A stretch of 64,000 nucleotides of DNA, from NCBI GenBank assembly GCA_012295275.1, contig CM022674.1, forward strand, positions 11,402,528 to 11,466,527, in the 5' to 3' direction. The position numbers and the translations under genes are program-made. Of the stretch, positions 37,780 through 51,536 are shown in pieces; the stretch's first letter is position 1; every line of letters begins with the position of its first letter. Source of the DNA: Chrysomallon squamiferum. Its lineage: Eukaryota; Mollusca; Gastropoda; Neomphalida; Peltospiridae. Under the pieces are notes generated by a model, which was given only the letters and a program-made list of their open reading frames with translations, made no database searches and was not told the origin of the DNA.

Positions 37780-37975
37780 AATTTGTTTTCTCCAAAACAG
37801 GTTAACATTTGTAAATGTATATAATACACACATCAATAAATAAGAATTTGTTTTCTCCAAAACAGGTTAACATTTGTAAATACCATATGCACACACATAT
37901 ACACAAGAACACACACATATACACAAGAACACACAGATATACACAAGCACACACACATATACACAAGAACACACA
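37780..37975. repeat. 65-bp direct duplication followed by 20-bp CA-rich minisatellite
   Basis: ATTTGTTTTCTCCAAAACAG begins at 37781 and 37846, followed in both by GTTAACATTTGTAAAT. Then a 20-bp unit of the type ACACACATATACACAAGA recurs about four times. Confidence 0.9.
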
Positions 37976-38798
37976 TACATGTTGGAAATATCTGGTCACT
38001 TCTAGCATCATTTCTTTCTTATCCAAAATGAATTCTTCTCAGTTGTCATCAGTCTAACTTAATTAGTCACAGATTAATTTTATCCTAATTATTCTACATT
38101 CCATAAAGGCACATTTTTTAAAAACAATATTCCACAAATTATCTCATACACAGAAGAGTGAAGAAAAAAAAAAAAAGGAATTAATTGGCAGTATGCGAGA
38201 TATAATTATTTATCAATTGCTCCAAATAAGACAAACAAAACAATTGCAAATGTCAGTAGTGTTTGAAAATTAACAATTACCATGCTGAATACAGTGTTGA
38301 CATTTTACTAATAGACTGGTGAAAAGTCATCACAGTGTGTAACTCTAATCCATGTTGTTATGGTAACAGTAGACCGGCCCCCTCCCTCTGTTTCACTTAG
38401 ATAATACTTTCTACACAACAAATGGTCTTTACAACAATTTCAAGATAATTTGTTTTCTGAATCCATTGGAAGGATGATTATGTCAGTTATAATTAATTAT
38501 GCATATTTAACAACCATTGTATTTAATAGTTATTAATTATGTCTTGTGAATATTAATTATATGTCATTAATATTATTAATATATCATTAAAATGATAAAT
38601 TATATTATTCATTAATATTTGATTAAGTATATTTAAACTGAATTAATAAATTTAACCTAACAGAACAAAGTGACAGTTTTAATAATCTTTTTTTATCCTG
38701 GAAGGTTAAATTATAATAGTCAATTTCCTGGTATTGAAATAACGTGCTTAATATTGATTATAAATTATTATACGTGTCAATGTATGCATGTTCTTATG

Positions 38799-38802
<4 letters not shown>

Positions 38803-38836
<34 letters not shown>
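38803..38836. repeat. (TA)n microsatellite
   Basis: About 16 TA units. Confidence 0.95.
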
Positions 38837-38838
<2 letters not shown>

Positions 38839-41800
38839 TATGCATATATATTATATGTGCACAAATAAATATTGTTGAATAAGTATCCTTCACTCATAAC
38901 TCTCTCTCTATCTCTCTCTCTCTCTCACATGCTGCATATATATTATTTCTATTTAGTAAGAATTTAAGAGTGAGAGAAAATAAAGAAATTAAATTCAGAT
39001 ATGTGTAACCAGATTATTACTTTTTATATCCTAGTTATTACACTGCTGACAATATCCTGACAACCACAGAAACCACAACAATAATTATAAAACCACCAAA
39101 AGGCTGGAAAACAATTAACTTTCTCACCCAGAAAGCTTCAATGAAAAAAACCCACAGAAATCAAATAAATAAATAAATAAATAAAATAAAACAAAAACAA
39201 AAATAAAAAAGTAAAAAACAATTGGGTGACCAAGGGACATTACCCTCTCTCCTGTTTGTTTTGCTCTTCAGCTTGTGAGATAATAAATGTATTGGAGCAG
39301 GTCAAGGCAATAAAAACAGATTATCTTAATGAAAACAGTACTGAAAGAAAACAACTCCAAACTCATTAGCTGCCAAGTGCAATGAAAAAATAAATAAAAC
39401 TTAGAATAAGGTTAAACTGTCATGGACACACAGACAGTCAGATAAAGAGAAAATGTCTGTCAGAGATGACAGACAGACACAAGGACAGATATATGTTTAG
39501 ATGGACATATAGACAGATAAACTGAGAGACAGACAAAAATAAAGATACAGCTGGACAGAGAGACAGACATTTGTAACATAATTATTTCAATACAATTTTG
39601 GATTTGTTTTTCCGTTAATCATTATTAATTTTCTTCATGTTTTATTTTGTTTTATTATAGGGGTTTATTTAATTGTTTATTTATGTTTATATAAAACAAA
39701 CAATTTAATTTTTAAATTTATATTTTGCATTTAATTTTATATTTATATTTGAATAGGAAGCATTAAAAATATTGACATCAAACAGTGAATGGAATTAAAT
39801 AAATTAATATTGGTACATAAATCTTGATAAATATTAAATAAAAATAATTTAATATGGCAGAGGATTAATTAAAAAAGATTAACATAGGAGTATCATTTAT
39901 TATTTAATATATTGTTTTAATTATTCAATATATTCAAGATATAATTTTAAATGTGATTTTAAATAAAGAAATTTTTAAAAAAGTACACTCACATGCATAT
40001 ATTAAAATACATATACACACATATTTAAGTCAATGAAAAAACTTTTACAAAGAAGAATTAAACAAAATTAAAGTACTTACATTAAGACACACATGTTGAC
40101 AACTTCAGTGAAGGAAAAACTGAGAGAAAAATTAAATACGTAGAAACTGAGAAACTGTAACTCTACTTTTCTAATCAGAATGGAAAACAAAATTTTTTAA
40201 AAGACTTTTTTTTTTTTTTAAATAATAAAAAAATAGACACCACTGATTGACAGTCTCTTCTGGAGCCAGTCAGTTGTAAACTTCTTTTTCCCACGGTAAA
40301 AAGGAGAAATATTGCAACAACTTGTATAGCAGACATACAACCTGTTGCAGGAATTGCTCTAAGAGAGAAAAAAAAAAAAAAAAAAAAGAGAAGAAGAATG
40401 TAAGGCTTCTTCTGATTGGCTGTTGATAGCTGATGTACTTCCCTGTCACATGTCATCTGACAGAAGAAATTCCATTGGAAGAAATGATGCATCGCAAAGA
40501 TCTGTCTCTTTTTACCATTGGTTTGTGGTAAATGGAAAAAATATCATGTTTCTCATGTTGCACCAGTTCTCAATTGGTGGAGGGGGAAGTAAGGCTGGGG
40601 GAGTCCTTACTAAAGGAGGTAAATTATTCTGAAACAGTGTCTGGTTAAGAATTGAAAATATTTTGGTAATTATGTTGTTTGGGTTTTTTTTTCACTTGTT
40701 TTTTTTATTATTATTATGTTTTTCTTTTTTTTTTTTTATTTTTTTTTTTTTTTATTGATTTTTTTATTTTTACTTAGTATTCAATTCTTAATTTAATAAA
40801 TTAAAATGATTTGATGAAAATATTAAATTAAAAAAGTCTGGTGAAAATGAATAATGTTTATGGATTAGTACTTGAAATTAATTATAATTATAATTATAAT
40901 TATAATACACACACACACACACACACACAAAATATTTACAGATGCACGTACTCTTAAACACACACATTTTCAAACATCAAATAAAAATTGTATATCAAAT
41001 TAGAACAAAATATACAATATTCTGAATTTTCAATATTTGAATTAAAATTGAAAAAGCTAAAAATCTACATCAAAATATTTGTTTTTATTACTAGCAGCAC
41101 AGCACTTACCATGTGTTTTACAACTGAAGTAGCACAGCATACACTATAAATTTTCACTACAAATAAATTTCTTCTATTGCAGACTCTGATGTGGCTCAGA
41201 CAATTAAAACTTTAAAAAAAAAGAAAAAAGTCTGTTTCAGGTTTTAACATTGCACAGAAAGTTAGAACTTTTGAAAGTTTATTTCCCATTCTCTCTGCCG
41301 CTGTAATAATGTCTTTTATTTCTCCCTCACCATCTGCAAGTGATCCTTGACGTCTGCTTGTGTCTGCCTGTCTGAGTCGCTCACGTCTGCCTGAGTCGCT
41401 CACGTCTGCTCGGCTCATCAGCAGACGGACAGAGATCTTCTTAGATCATCTGACACCAGGACAAGATGACTCTGCACAAAGATTTATTCTCCAGCATGTG
41501 TTTTTCTGTTTGCCTCAGACAAGTGGGTCTTGAAACCAGAAACTCATAAAGATTCCATATGGAGATTTCAAACAAACATAACTTTTAGAAAGCAGGGCTC
41601 TTTCTTTTCTCTCTGTTTCGTTTTTTTTTTTTTTTTTTTTAACAAGCATACATCATTAATCTGTGGGGAACCCATGTGGTTCCCATGCAGGCTGTATTCC
41701 AAACAAAGCATGGATTCATTTATAAAACCCTCCCATCCCCTCCCCCCTTTTCTTTTATCTTCCCCATACATTTTGAAATATTTCACACATGATAAATTTT

Positions 41801-42064
41801 ACTTTTAAAGCCATCCCTTGCCCTAGTACATTATTTTTTTTCTTCCATATTTTAAATAACTTTAAACAATATAAATTTTATTTACAAAATCTTCCTTTTC
41901 TTTTTCTCCCTCTCCCTCACCCACTTATTCATAGCTCAAGAAGAGGAAAATTAATTTATATAATCTCCTCTCCCCATTTTTATTTTAGTTGCACCTCTAC
42001 CATCTTTCAGATTTCTTAATAAATGATAAAATTGACAATTTGGTAAATTAGAGAAATTGAACTA

Positions 42065-42200
<136 letters not shown>

Positions 42201-42489
42201 TTAATAAAAATTAAAAAAAAACAAGAGTAGGGGAGGGAAAAAAACACCCTCTAACCTCTCACCAGTGCCCTCCCAGTCCCACCCTAGATTGTAAGCTGAA
42301 CTGAATAGATGCCACATTATGTCCACCTGTTTTGGGGAATCACTGGGAAGAATGTTGCGTGACCTTACGAGGTCAAAAGCACCAGTATACAACCTGAGGT
42401 ATTTCCACCACTGGCAAGTAACTGCTCATAATGTCTGCCTGCGAGTGAATTCATATTACTCCACTGGTTGTAAACCTTCTTGTGTGTGA

Positions 42490-42493
<4 letters not shown>

Positions 42494-42556
<63 letters not shown>

Positions 42557-42788
42557 TTAGTAGTGAGTATATGTTTGTTTGTTGTGTATGTATATGTTAG
42601 TGTTTTTTGGTGTGTTCTTTTTACATATTTGTTTATTGGTGTTTATGTGTTGTCCTCAGAGTGTGTGGATTTTAATGTTGTTTATGTGCTTGTGTGTATG
42701 TTTCTCTGAGTATGTGTATGTTTTTGTATAGATGGGTGTGTGTATGTGTGTTTGTATGTATGTGTATGTGTATGTGTATGTGTATGTA

Positions 42789-42833
<45 letters not shown>

Positions 42834-42843
42834 ATATGTGTAT
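42494..42843. repeat. (GT)n followed by (GTATGT)n repeats
   Basis: Pure GT at 42494-42554. After about 200 bp of GT-rich sequence, TATGTG hexamers run from about 42755 to 42843. Confidence 0.95.
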
Positions 42844-43272
42844 AAGGATGAGCATTTATGCTTATCAAAAACATTATTAAAAACACACAGACAAATGGAA
42901 GAACAGATACACATCCATAGGAAAAACCTCAGATTATGAAAATAAAATGTGTCTCTGGAAATCAATCAGTCAAATAACATGTAAATAAATAAATGAATAA
43001 ATAAACAAATAAATAAATTTAATTGAGACAAATTAACTCAGATTACACAGACAGAATCAAACTAATGCTCTTATCATTCATTACCCATTATGCGTGGTAT
43101 GCATCATAATTCTACCGCAGACTGAGTCTTCTCCATCCCTCTTCTCTTAATTATTGCTGACAGATATGTACAAGAGGTGGTGGATTGGTGGGGAGGGGGG
43201 GTGACAGACAGACAGTGTGTGTGAGAGAGAAAACACCCAGTTTTGCACAGACACAAGAATTTTCCCACAGTT

Positions 43273-43274
<2 letters not shown>

Positions 43275-43306
<32 letters not shown>
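43275..43306. repeat. Poly-T tract
   Basis: 32 consecutive T. This could be the A-tail of a minus-strand retroposed sequence, but no body is recognisable. Confidence 0.9.
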
Positions 43307-43311
<5 letters not shown>

Positions 43312-43967
43312 TACGGGAGACTGGATAAAGATATTTCAGCAGATGACACATATTTGCCTCACTGTCTGTCATCTTGATTCCTAGCCTCTGCCGAAATGTT
43401 GGCCATCTTGAGGTTTCTGCTAATTCCAGAATAGCAGCTGTGTATGGGGAGGGGCAGGGAGATGGAAAGGGTGGAGGACAGGCTGTTTAGGGAGTGTAAA
43501 AAAAAAAAGGGGGACAAATAGGGGTGTCGGGATATTAAAAGAGGGAAATATGAGGTAAAGGGAGATGGAAATTTGGAAGAGGAGGTTAAAGATGGGGAGA
43601 AAAATAAAAGGTTCAGGTGTCATGAATCTAGGGAGCAAAGAGAAAGTGTGTACAGAGAAGTAGAATAGTTAGATGGGATGTCAGAGATTGGGGGTAGAAA
43701 AAAGGGTGGAGGGGATAACAAGGGTGGGGAGGTGAATACAGGGATGTAACAGATTGAAAGGTGGACAAGGAAACAGTGAGGAAGCCTGGGAGAATGAAGT
43801 TCAACATAAAAAAATAAAATAAATAACATCATTTTATTTTGGACCATGGAAAGAAATTGTCGAAAATTGAACCAAATATTTAAATTATATTTTTATATAT
43901 ATAATGATTATTTTTCCTTTTGTAGAAAAGCTTTTCTTTTTTATTATTATTATTTTTTCATTTTCTC

Positions 43968-43968
43968 T

Positions 43969-44011
<43 letters not shown>
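43968..44011. repeat. (TTTA)n microsatellite
   Basis: About 11 TTTA units. Confidence 0.95.
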
Positions 44012-45229
44012 TAATTAACCATGGTCAAGAACATGGCGTCAGATATTGCACAACACAATCAAAGTCTTTTTTCTTTGGATGTTTCATCACTAACAAACTT
44101 GGCTTTCTCTTGTATTATGTTTATATAGTAGATATCACAAAAATATCAAAATGACATTTTTATATATATATATATATATAAAACAAATAAATGTTTTTGA
44201 GTACAGTACAGCAGCTAATGTCTTAGTTCAAAACTTCCATTCTCTTTCCTTTAAGTCTGGATGTTGAAATCACTTTTCTGAAAATGTCAACGCTAAGATG
44301 ACAGGTTGGCCTAACTCACAAGTGTCACAGAGCAGCCACACAAGTCAGCCTCCGAGTCTAAAAACAATATCAGTTTTATGGAAGCTATTACCATCATAAC
44401 AAAAGCACAATGGTACTTCTTTCTTTGGCCAACGTCTGTTTCCAGTTTGGATGTAACTGGTTCTTTTCTTTTTTTTTCACTATATTTAGTGTTTTTCATC
44501 TTTATCGAATGATAGCTTGGCATATTTTTTATTTTACGAGGTGTTTGTTAAACAGGAGAAAGGACAATGCTTTTAGGAAGGAGCCAGGTGACAAACAGGG
44601 TCATTGTTGTCTTGTTCTCAAACGACTGTTCTGATGTGTGCCAGCAGGAATCAGTTTGCGTTGATGTAGATGATGTGTTTGATGTAGGAGATGTGATCCA
44701 GCCGTCCACATCTGTTGAAAATGAGTGACACGATGTCTTGAGTAAAGCTCAATTAAGTTATACTCTGAGTTATAATGGGTTAGCTGTGTTCAGGACATTC
44801 AGATTTATTTGTCATACATATCCATTATGTACCCACCTTACATGTGTCAGATATCCACCTTCAATGACCCACATACCCAACACTTACTGTTCACAGATCA
44901 ACTCACTGTTTGTCACTAAGTCAGATTCACAAGTCAGTCGTATCATTAGTCTAACTTTGAATTTCTGTCTGTTTGAATATTTGTCTGCTTGTTTGTCTGA
45001 CTGAACAGAGATCTTAGTTTTTGTTTCTGTTTGTCCATTCATATGCATATCTATCCATCCATCATTTATGTCAATAATTTCATTTGACAGTTCCATTTTA
45101 CTTTCTGTCCATCCATCAATACACCTTTCATCAGTCTCTTTGTTCATCCATTTGTCTGTGTGTTTTTTTGTCTCCTTAGTGTCTTATTTGTGCATTCACT
45201 CATCTGTTATTCATCCACATAGCATTTAC

Positions 45230-45303
45230 CATCCATCCATCCATCCATCCATCCATCCATCCATTCCCTACAGTTCTTCCATCCATCCATCCATCCATCC
45301 ATC
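45230..45303. repeat. (CCAT)n microsatellite
   Basis: Two CCAT runs separated by about 15 bases. Confidence 0.95.
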
Positions 45304-46361
45304 TATTCATCAGTCAGTTTTGTTTTTATTACTCCAGTGTGCCATGCAACTCTAAGAAGATGACTAATTCAGTTCAGACTGTTCACGTGAGTGTTTGCTC
45401 ATTTTCTTATGACTTGGGAGGAGAAGATTTTGCACATTTTTACTTAATTCATCACCAAGCATCAGCGACAGACTATCAACTGGAAAAGGTCAGGGGCAGA
45501 GCAGGGGGTGGTGTGGGAACACTTTCCCTTGTTTGTGTGAATCACTGGGGAGACATTCCTGCTTCGTTGTTTTGGGAGATGGCTTGAGTGTTAATATAGG
45601 CGTAACAGGGTTTTTCAGAAACTCTAGAAGGCATGTGTTACCATTTTATAAAAAAATAAAAAATTAAAACATTTTTAAAAAAGAAAGAAAGAATTACCAA
45701 AAAAAAAAAAAATAATAATAATAATAATAATAATTTAAAATGAAAAAAGAATTATAAAAAAATGTTGAAACAAAAAGATATAATAATAAAAAGATATTCA
45801 AAAATTTAAATATCCATAAAAGAATTGTAAAAAAACAAAAGTTATAAAAATAAAACATAATAAAATATCTTTCTTTCTTTCTTTTAGAGAAGTTTATTTG
45901 ATAACTTCCATATGGTTTTGATCCCTGAGCCATAATGTTTCCATTTTCTAATTTTTTTGATGTTTTTATTTATATGTAGATAATGTTCTGTTATTCTGTG
46001 TACAACCCCAGAGAGATAAATAAATTTGTATTTTGCTAAGAATGTTGAACAAATCAGGTTCAGATAAAATAAACTAGGTGTTAGTTTTTATTTCTGTAGC
46101 CAAGAAAGTATTTAAAACTGCAATGAAATCTTCCATTCATCCATAAGTCCATTCAATATTCTGTCATGATTACATTTAGCACAATGCCAAGAAGTCAAAC
46201 ATGAATTATATACTAATGAATAACACTCACTGTTGTAGTTTTTTCTATGTCTTTCATGAAACCTCTTTAATACAGCAAGACAACACATACCACTGAAAAG
46301 TTTCCCAAAACAAAACGATTTTAACTGGATATAACCCAGACTATATCTTTATCCATTATCT

Positions 46362-46460
46362 ATCCATCTATCCATCTATCTATCAATCTATCTGTCTGTC
46401 TGTCTGTCTATCTATCCTTCTATCTGTCTATCTATCCTTCTATCTATCTATCTATCTATA
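46362..46460. repeat. (TATC)n microsatellite
   Basis: TATC/TGTC/CTTC mixture over about 100 bp. Confidence 0.95.
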
Positions 46461-46739
46461 TAAAATAAATATAACACATAACTGATAAATGTACAGACTG
46501 GGTAATATTCAGTCAAATATATACACAAATCACTGTTTCTGTTTCTGTTTTTATCTGTAGCTTCTGTTACTCTGACTGTTGCATTATTATTATTAACATC
46601 ATCATCATCATCATCATTATCACATTTATAAATATAATCAAAGCTCAAATAAATTATTTTTAAAAATTCTAATTTTTCGCTAACTAAATCTTCATCCAGA
46701 CTATAAATAAAACAAAAAAACAGATCTAAATTTAAACAC

Positions 46740-46990
46740 TCCAATTTGACTTAAATCGTCTCTCCATTTTGTTCTGTGATCCTGTAAAAGGGCGAAAATA
46801 ACTTAAACATGAGACAATCGCTGAAATGAGACAATGACAGAATAATCCCGACATCGTTGATGTCTGCGCTAAGCCTCGACACCTTCGGATAGGAAAGTCA
46901 ATCTTGGCGCGGTGGCATGCACTTCCCTCCAGAGGAAATGATTAATTTCAGCAGAATGACAGAGACAATTGACATTTGGCAGGTAAAAGA
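46740..46990. promoter_or_regulatory. Candidate conserved noncoding element
   Basis: Repeat-free and CpG-rich for this window (notably about 46850-46920). It contains GAAATGATTAATTTCAGC near 46935 and GAGACAATTGACATTTGG near 46960. Neither strand gives a plausible exon. Confidence 0.35.
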
Positions 46991-47131
46991 ATTAAAACTG
47001 GAGAAAAACCTGGCTGGTTCAATATCACCGTTAACATCACAGCGGTTGTAGTTCTCAGTAGAAATTGTTAATAGAAACTTTTTTTATTAGTTTTTATATT
47101 TCAAATTATCTGTATAGAGATGGGTATTGTG

Positions 47132-47133
<2 letters not shown>

Positions 47134-47173
<40 letters not shown>
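47134..47173. repeat. (GT)n microsatellite
   Basis: About 19 GT units. Confidence 0.95.
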
Positions 47174-47176
<3 letters not shown>

Positions 47177-47879
47177 TGTGTTGCAAGAATTGTTTTTCAG
47201 TAGTGTGAATTTGAAACAGATGATATTACTGAATGGGTTATGTGAAAAAAAGAGAAAGAAGATGATTATGATGATAATGATGATTATAAATGTTTTTAAA
47301 TAAAATGAAAAGAAAAAAGGATTCATTCTTTCTGACTTTCTCTTGTAAATGTCTAGTAAGTCTAATAAATATAAACTGTCCATAAAAATCATTAACTGTA
47401 CACAATGCTTCTATTTCTTTTTACTATATGTATAAATGAGAGAGAGAAATGAAAGAAAAAGAGAAAGTGAGAAAGGAGAGAAGGGAAAGATGAAAGAGTG
47501 ATAGAAACAAAAAGAGAGAAAGAGTGAAAGAGTAACAGAGAGATAAAGATAGACAAAACTGAAAGGGAGATTAATTAATTAATCAAGTGCAACTGTTATC
47601 TGTAAAAATTCTGTAAATTATAATATTTTGCTGAATTTAAATAAGTTAAAATGAAAAGAAAAAGATTTGTCTAATTTTCATAGCATGGGAAAACTTTCTT
47701 GTACAACAACTTCTAGTCACTGCTTTGTGAAAAATTCTTTCAAAAATAAATAAATATGGAAATGAGATTATCTGAATGACATCTCTCTCCTTTTCTTCTC
47801 CTTTTAAAAATTCAGCTCTGGCGAAAATCCTCATGCTGAATTAGTAATGAAACAACATAAAGAGAGAAAAAATAATTCT

Positions 47880-48210
47880 CTAAATTATGGCACAATTAAA
47901 ACACCTCATTTGACGCTTTGAGACTTGCTGAGATATTGACTGGCTTCAGCCCAGGATTCAATCAACTGGTGCCTTGCGTGTGCGCTGCCTTCTGCCTTTG
48001 TAATTCCCTCCACATTGGTGCTCCGCAGATCAATAAGAGGACAATTGAGTTGTCGCATCATGAGACAGACTCCCATTCATCTTGTAACAGCATCGCAGAA
48101 AATATTTCTATTCAGCAGCAAATAACAAGGACGTCCATCATTGGATCTTATTCACCTGCTGCCAATAAGCCGAGTGTTTCCACCTTTCTTTAAAAAGACG
48201 TCACAATTAA
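47880..48210. promoter_or_regulatory. Candidate conserved noncoding element
   Basis: About 330 bp of complex, repeat-free sequence with near-balanced composition, containing TTGTAATTCCCTCC, GATCAATAAGAGGACAATTG and a terminal AATTAATTAATTC. A 91-codon plus-strand frame crosses it but has no recognisable domain or convincing splice context. Confidence 0.35.
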
Positions 48211-48229
48211 TTAATTCTCTCACCTTGCA

Positions 48230-48720
48230 GAAGTTTTATAAGAAAACCAGAAAAAAAAAAATAAAAAAAAAAAGGAAGAAAGAAGAATGACAAGAAAATA
48301 AAGAGTAAGATGAAAGAAAGAAAAAATAAAACAGAGGAAGAAAAAAGTGAGAAAATAAAAAAAAAAAAGTAAGTATATTAATGATATAGACACAATATCA
48401 AAGGAAGAATGAAAATCAAATTTTAAAAAGAAGAAAAAAGCTATGAAAGAAACAAAGACAAAAATAAGGAATAAATGAAATAATAGAAATAAAAAGACAT
48501 GAAGAAATGATACAAAAAAACAACAACAAGAAAATGAAGAAAGATAACAGAACAAAGAAGAAAAACAAGAAAATAGAGAAAAATAAAGTAGAAATATGAA
48601 AAAATTAAAAACATAAAGAAAAATAAAGCAAAAAGAAAAGAAAGTAAAAAACATAAAGAAAAGAAGAAAATCAAGAGAAATGAATAAAAAAAAAAGAAAG
48701 GAATGTGAAGAAAGATGAAG
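48230..48720. repeat. A-rich degenerate AAAG/AAAAT tract
   Basis: Nearly 500 bp of A- and AG-rich low-complexity DNA between two complex islands. The long Phe/Leu/Ser-rich minus-strand frame (189 codons) is the complement of this tract and not a gene. Confidence 0.8.
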
Positions 48721-48769
48721 ATAATGAAGAAATTCTGTGACATGATTAGAAGGATGTAATTGGGTGAGA

Positions 48770-49030
48770 TGAAAAGTCAGTGATCTCAATAAGAAACCTC
48801 CAAGGAGCTGTGATGTATGCAGCCTGGTGAAAGGATAATCTCTTTCTGTGGTCTACACAAATCAAGTCTTCTGTGGAAATCGCTGTTAATTGGCAAAGTG
48901 TCGCTTGCCGCCTTTGTCTGTCGTCTGCTGCGAGATATTTTCATCTTCAGTTTATACCATTCTAAACTGTCTCGAGTCCATACATCACTTCGTCAGATAG
49001 CCAGAGTGGGGGAGTAATTAACGGGTTGAT
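48770..49030. promoter_or_regulatory. Candidate conserved noncoding element
   Basis: Complex sequence containing TCTGTGGTCTAC (Runx-like TGTGGT), GCTGTTAATTGGCAAAG and GGAGTAATTAACGGG, then a short GATGAT repeat. No coding evidence on either strand. Confidence 0.35.
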
Positions 49031-50638
49031 GATGATGATGATGATTAAAGTTGAGGAAAGTTCTGGGGATTACTGTCAGGAATGATTGTTCTCTGCTTGG
49101 TGATTACATCTTAAATCTTTTATTGCATGTTGTTAGGTGGCTACAGTGCTGTTTCAGTGCTCCAGGTCAAACCTCCCAAGTGCACTGATTAAGAAATCTC
49201 CCATTCCAGCTAAAGCTCAGTTACCAGCATAATCAAATGTTTTACATGTATTTTCCGAGCAGTGAGAAGGTTTGCATAAAGGATTTCTTACTGCTAATCA
49301 ATAAAAATTACCTGTAGATTTCCTGTCTTACAGTATTATTATATTTCAAAAATCATAAATTTGTCACAAAATAATTTAATATTAAAATGTTTATATTTTA
49401 AATAAATAACATTTTTTATATTCGTTTTTAAAATCTTAACTCTTTCTCACTCAGTATCAGTTTTTGTTTTCTTTAAATATGTGTAAATGAAAAAATATAC
49501 ATTATTTTGTGTGTTTGTGTTTGTGTGTCTGTATCTGTGTGTTTATGTGTGTTTAGCATGTGTATATGATTCCATATTTACCAATTTTATTTGATTTTTC
49601 TCACATTATTCTACCTTCAGTAATAATCATTGCTACAACTTCCAGTAACTGTAATGTTAAAGACACACATTGAGTACAAGCTATGTTACTGAATGAACTA
49701 TTCTCTGTGGTGTCTCTGGTACTGTCAACACAGATAATCAATGAACTGACCACTGACTGCAGGCTGGCCCAGTCATGCAACACTTACCACAGACAATCAC
49801 AAACTGTTCCCCTCTTCCTCTCCCCACAGCGATGACAGATGTTGCCTAGCAACCAGGACCCTCCATACAAACTATACTTCCTGTCCTTTTCGTGGGATAT
49901 ATATATATATATTATTATTTTTTTTTTTTTTAAATTGTGATTAAAAGCAATACACTAACAATAACATCGACCTACAAGTCACAGAATAGATTTTTACCTG
50001 GAACTGATGTCGTACTTAAATGTTACCTGTCAGGTGTGACATCACCCTCCCCTATCCTAGACATCCCCCACAGGCCCTCTGTCCCCCCACCACCAGACCA
50101 TCACCAGTGCTCATCAAACATTTCCAAATCGGTTTTTAATCTCATCATGCTGTAAGGTAATTTGGAGGCACCATCGCCAACGTCATCTCACATCATTGTC
50201 AACATCGTCTCACACCAACATCGGCCGACGAGGTCGCAGGCGAAGTGGTGGGGACTGAAATGTGGATGACACCAGCTGCTTCAGAAACGAAGATGGGTAA
50301 GCCATATTGACACAGAGACAGGTAGAGAGCATCTCGTCATGTTACCATAGCAACAAAAGTTAATTCTTAAGTAAGCTTTTTTCCTTACAGAGTACCAGGT
50401 AAAGGTTACAAAAGTTAATGAGAAATAATGATTACTCAATGGTTTTTATTTATTTTTATTATTATATTTTGGTTTTATTATTTTTATTATTATTGTTATT
50501 ATTATTATTATTATTATTGTTATTATTATTATTAGTATTTCTATACTGAAATGAATAGTTTAAGTAAATTTATTTTTCTTTCCATCTCTTCATCTTTCTT
50601 TCTCTCAGTCATCAAATCATTTTATTTTCCATACTTTC

Positions 50639-50640
<2 letters not shown>

Positions 50641-50681
<41 letters not shown>
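50641..50681. repeat. (GT)n microsatellite
   Basis: About 20 GT units. Confidence 0.95.
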
Positions 50682-50682
<1 letters not shown>

Positions 50683-50899
50683 TATTTTTAAACTGTGTAA
50701 TAAAGAGATTAAAATGATAAGATAAATTAAGATAGATTAAAAAGGAATGAATGGATGAATTACTGATAACATAAATATTATATGGAAAACAAAAAACAAA
50801 TAAATGAATAAACCAAAAATAATATATAAAGAAATAAAGAAATGAAAAAATATAACCAATCAACTAAAAACAACAACAAAAAATTCCACAAAAAAAAGA

Positions 50900-51005
50900 A
50901 AAAAGTGAATAAATAAATAAACAAACAAACAAACAAACAAACAAACAAACAAAACTAAAATAAATAAAAATAAATAAAACTAAATAAATAAATAGATAAA
51001 TAAAG
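50900..51005. repeat. AAAC/AAAT microsatellite
   Basis: AAAC units at about 50923-50955, followed by AAAT and AAAAT units. Confidence 0.95.
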
Positions 51006-51354
51006 TATAATAAAATAATTTAAAATTTAAAATTAAAAAAAAATTATATTAAAAAATCCCTAAAAGGGCCTACTAATTTTCATTGTCATTTATTTTATGA
51101 TGTTTATCTTACACTTTATATTTAAAAAAAAATAAAAAATGATAATCTACAAAAAGACCAATCTACTGTCCATCTTGTATATGCATATCTTGACATCTGG
51201 CACCCCAGTCAGAAACAAACCATAAAATAAAAAAGTCTTTCTGTTTAAAGAATGAGAAACAAATGACCAAGGTGAACCGAGTGCTAACTGAGATTGTTCT
51301 GTTGAAACTAAGCATGAGACACCAAACACCCATGCATTGAAAAACAAGCACACT

Positions 51355-51481
51355 AATTTGCTGTGCTGGAGTAGATTATGAGAATTCCTGGGTCACACAA
51401 GACAAAAAGATAGAAGAAACAGAATGGTTTGTTGATATGTAGTGTGGTTGTTGATGATGAGTGGGAGGGAGGGAGGGAGGG

Positions 51482-51536
<55 letters not shown>

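Noticed and set aside
43275-43306. Poly-T tract considered as the tail of a retroposed gene
   Set aside because: No gene-like body, target-site duplication or processed-transcript sequence is visible on the adjoining side.
44311-44523. Minus-strand frame considered as the missing N-terminal PR exon
   Set aside because: It lacks the G-x-G-x-W and F-G-P-x-x-G signatures expected there.
45230-45303. Short regular repeats considered as a CRISPR-like array
   Set aside because: Continuous CCAT tetranucleotides with no unique spacers, in an animal genome.
47918-48193. 91-codon plus-strand frame over complex sequence
   Set aside because: Composition is not repetitive, but there is no domain similarity and no convincing splice site; a conserved noncoding element is a better reading.
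48220-48789. 189-codon minus-strand open frame rich in Phe, Leu and Ser
   Set aside because: It is the complement of A- and AG-rich low-complexity DNA. The hydrophobicity reflects composition, not a membrane protein.
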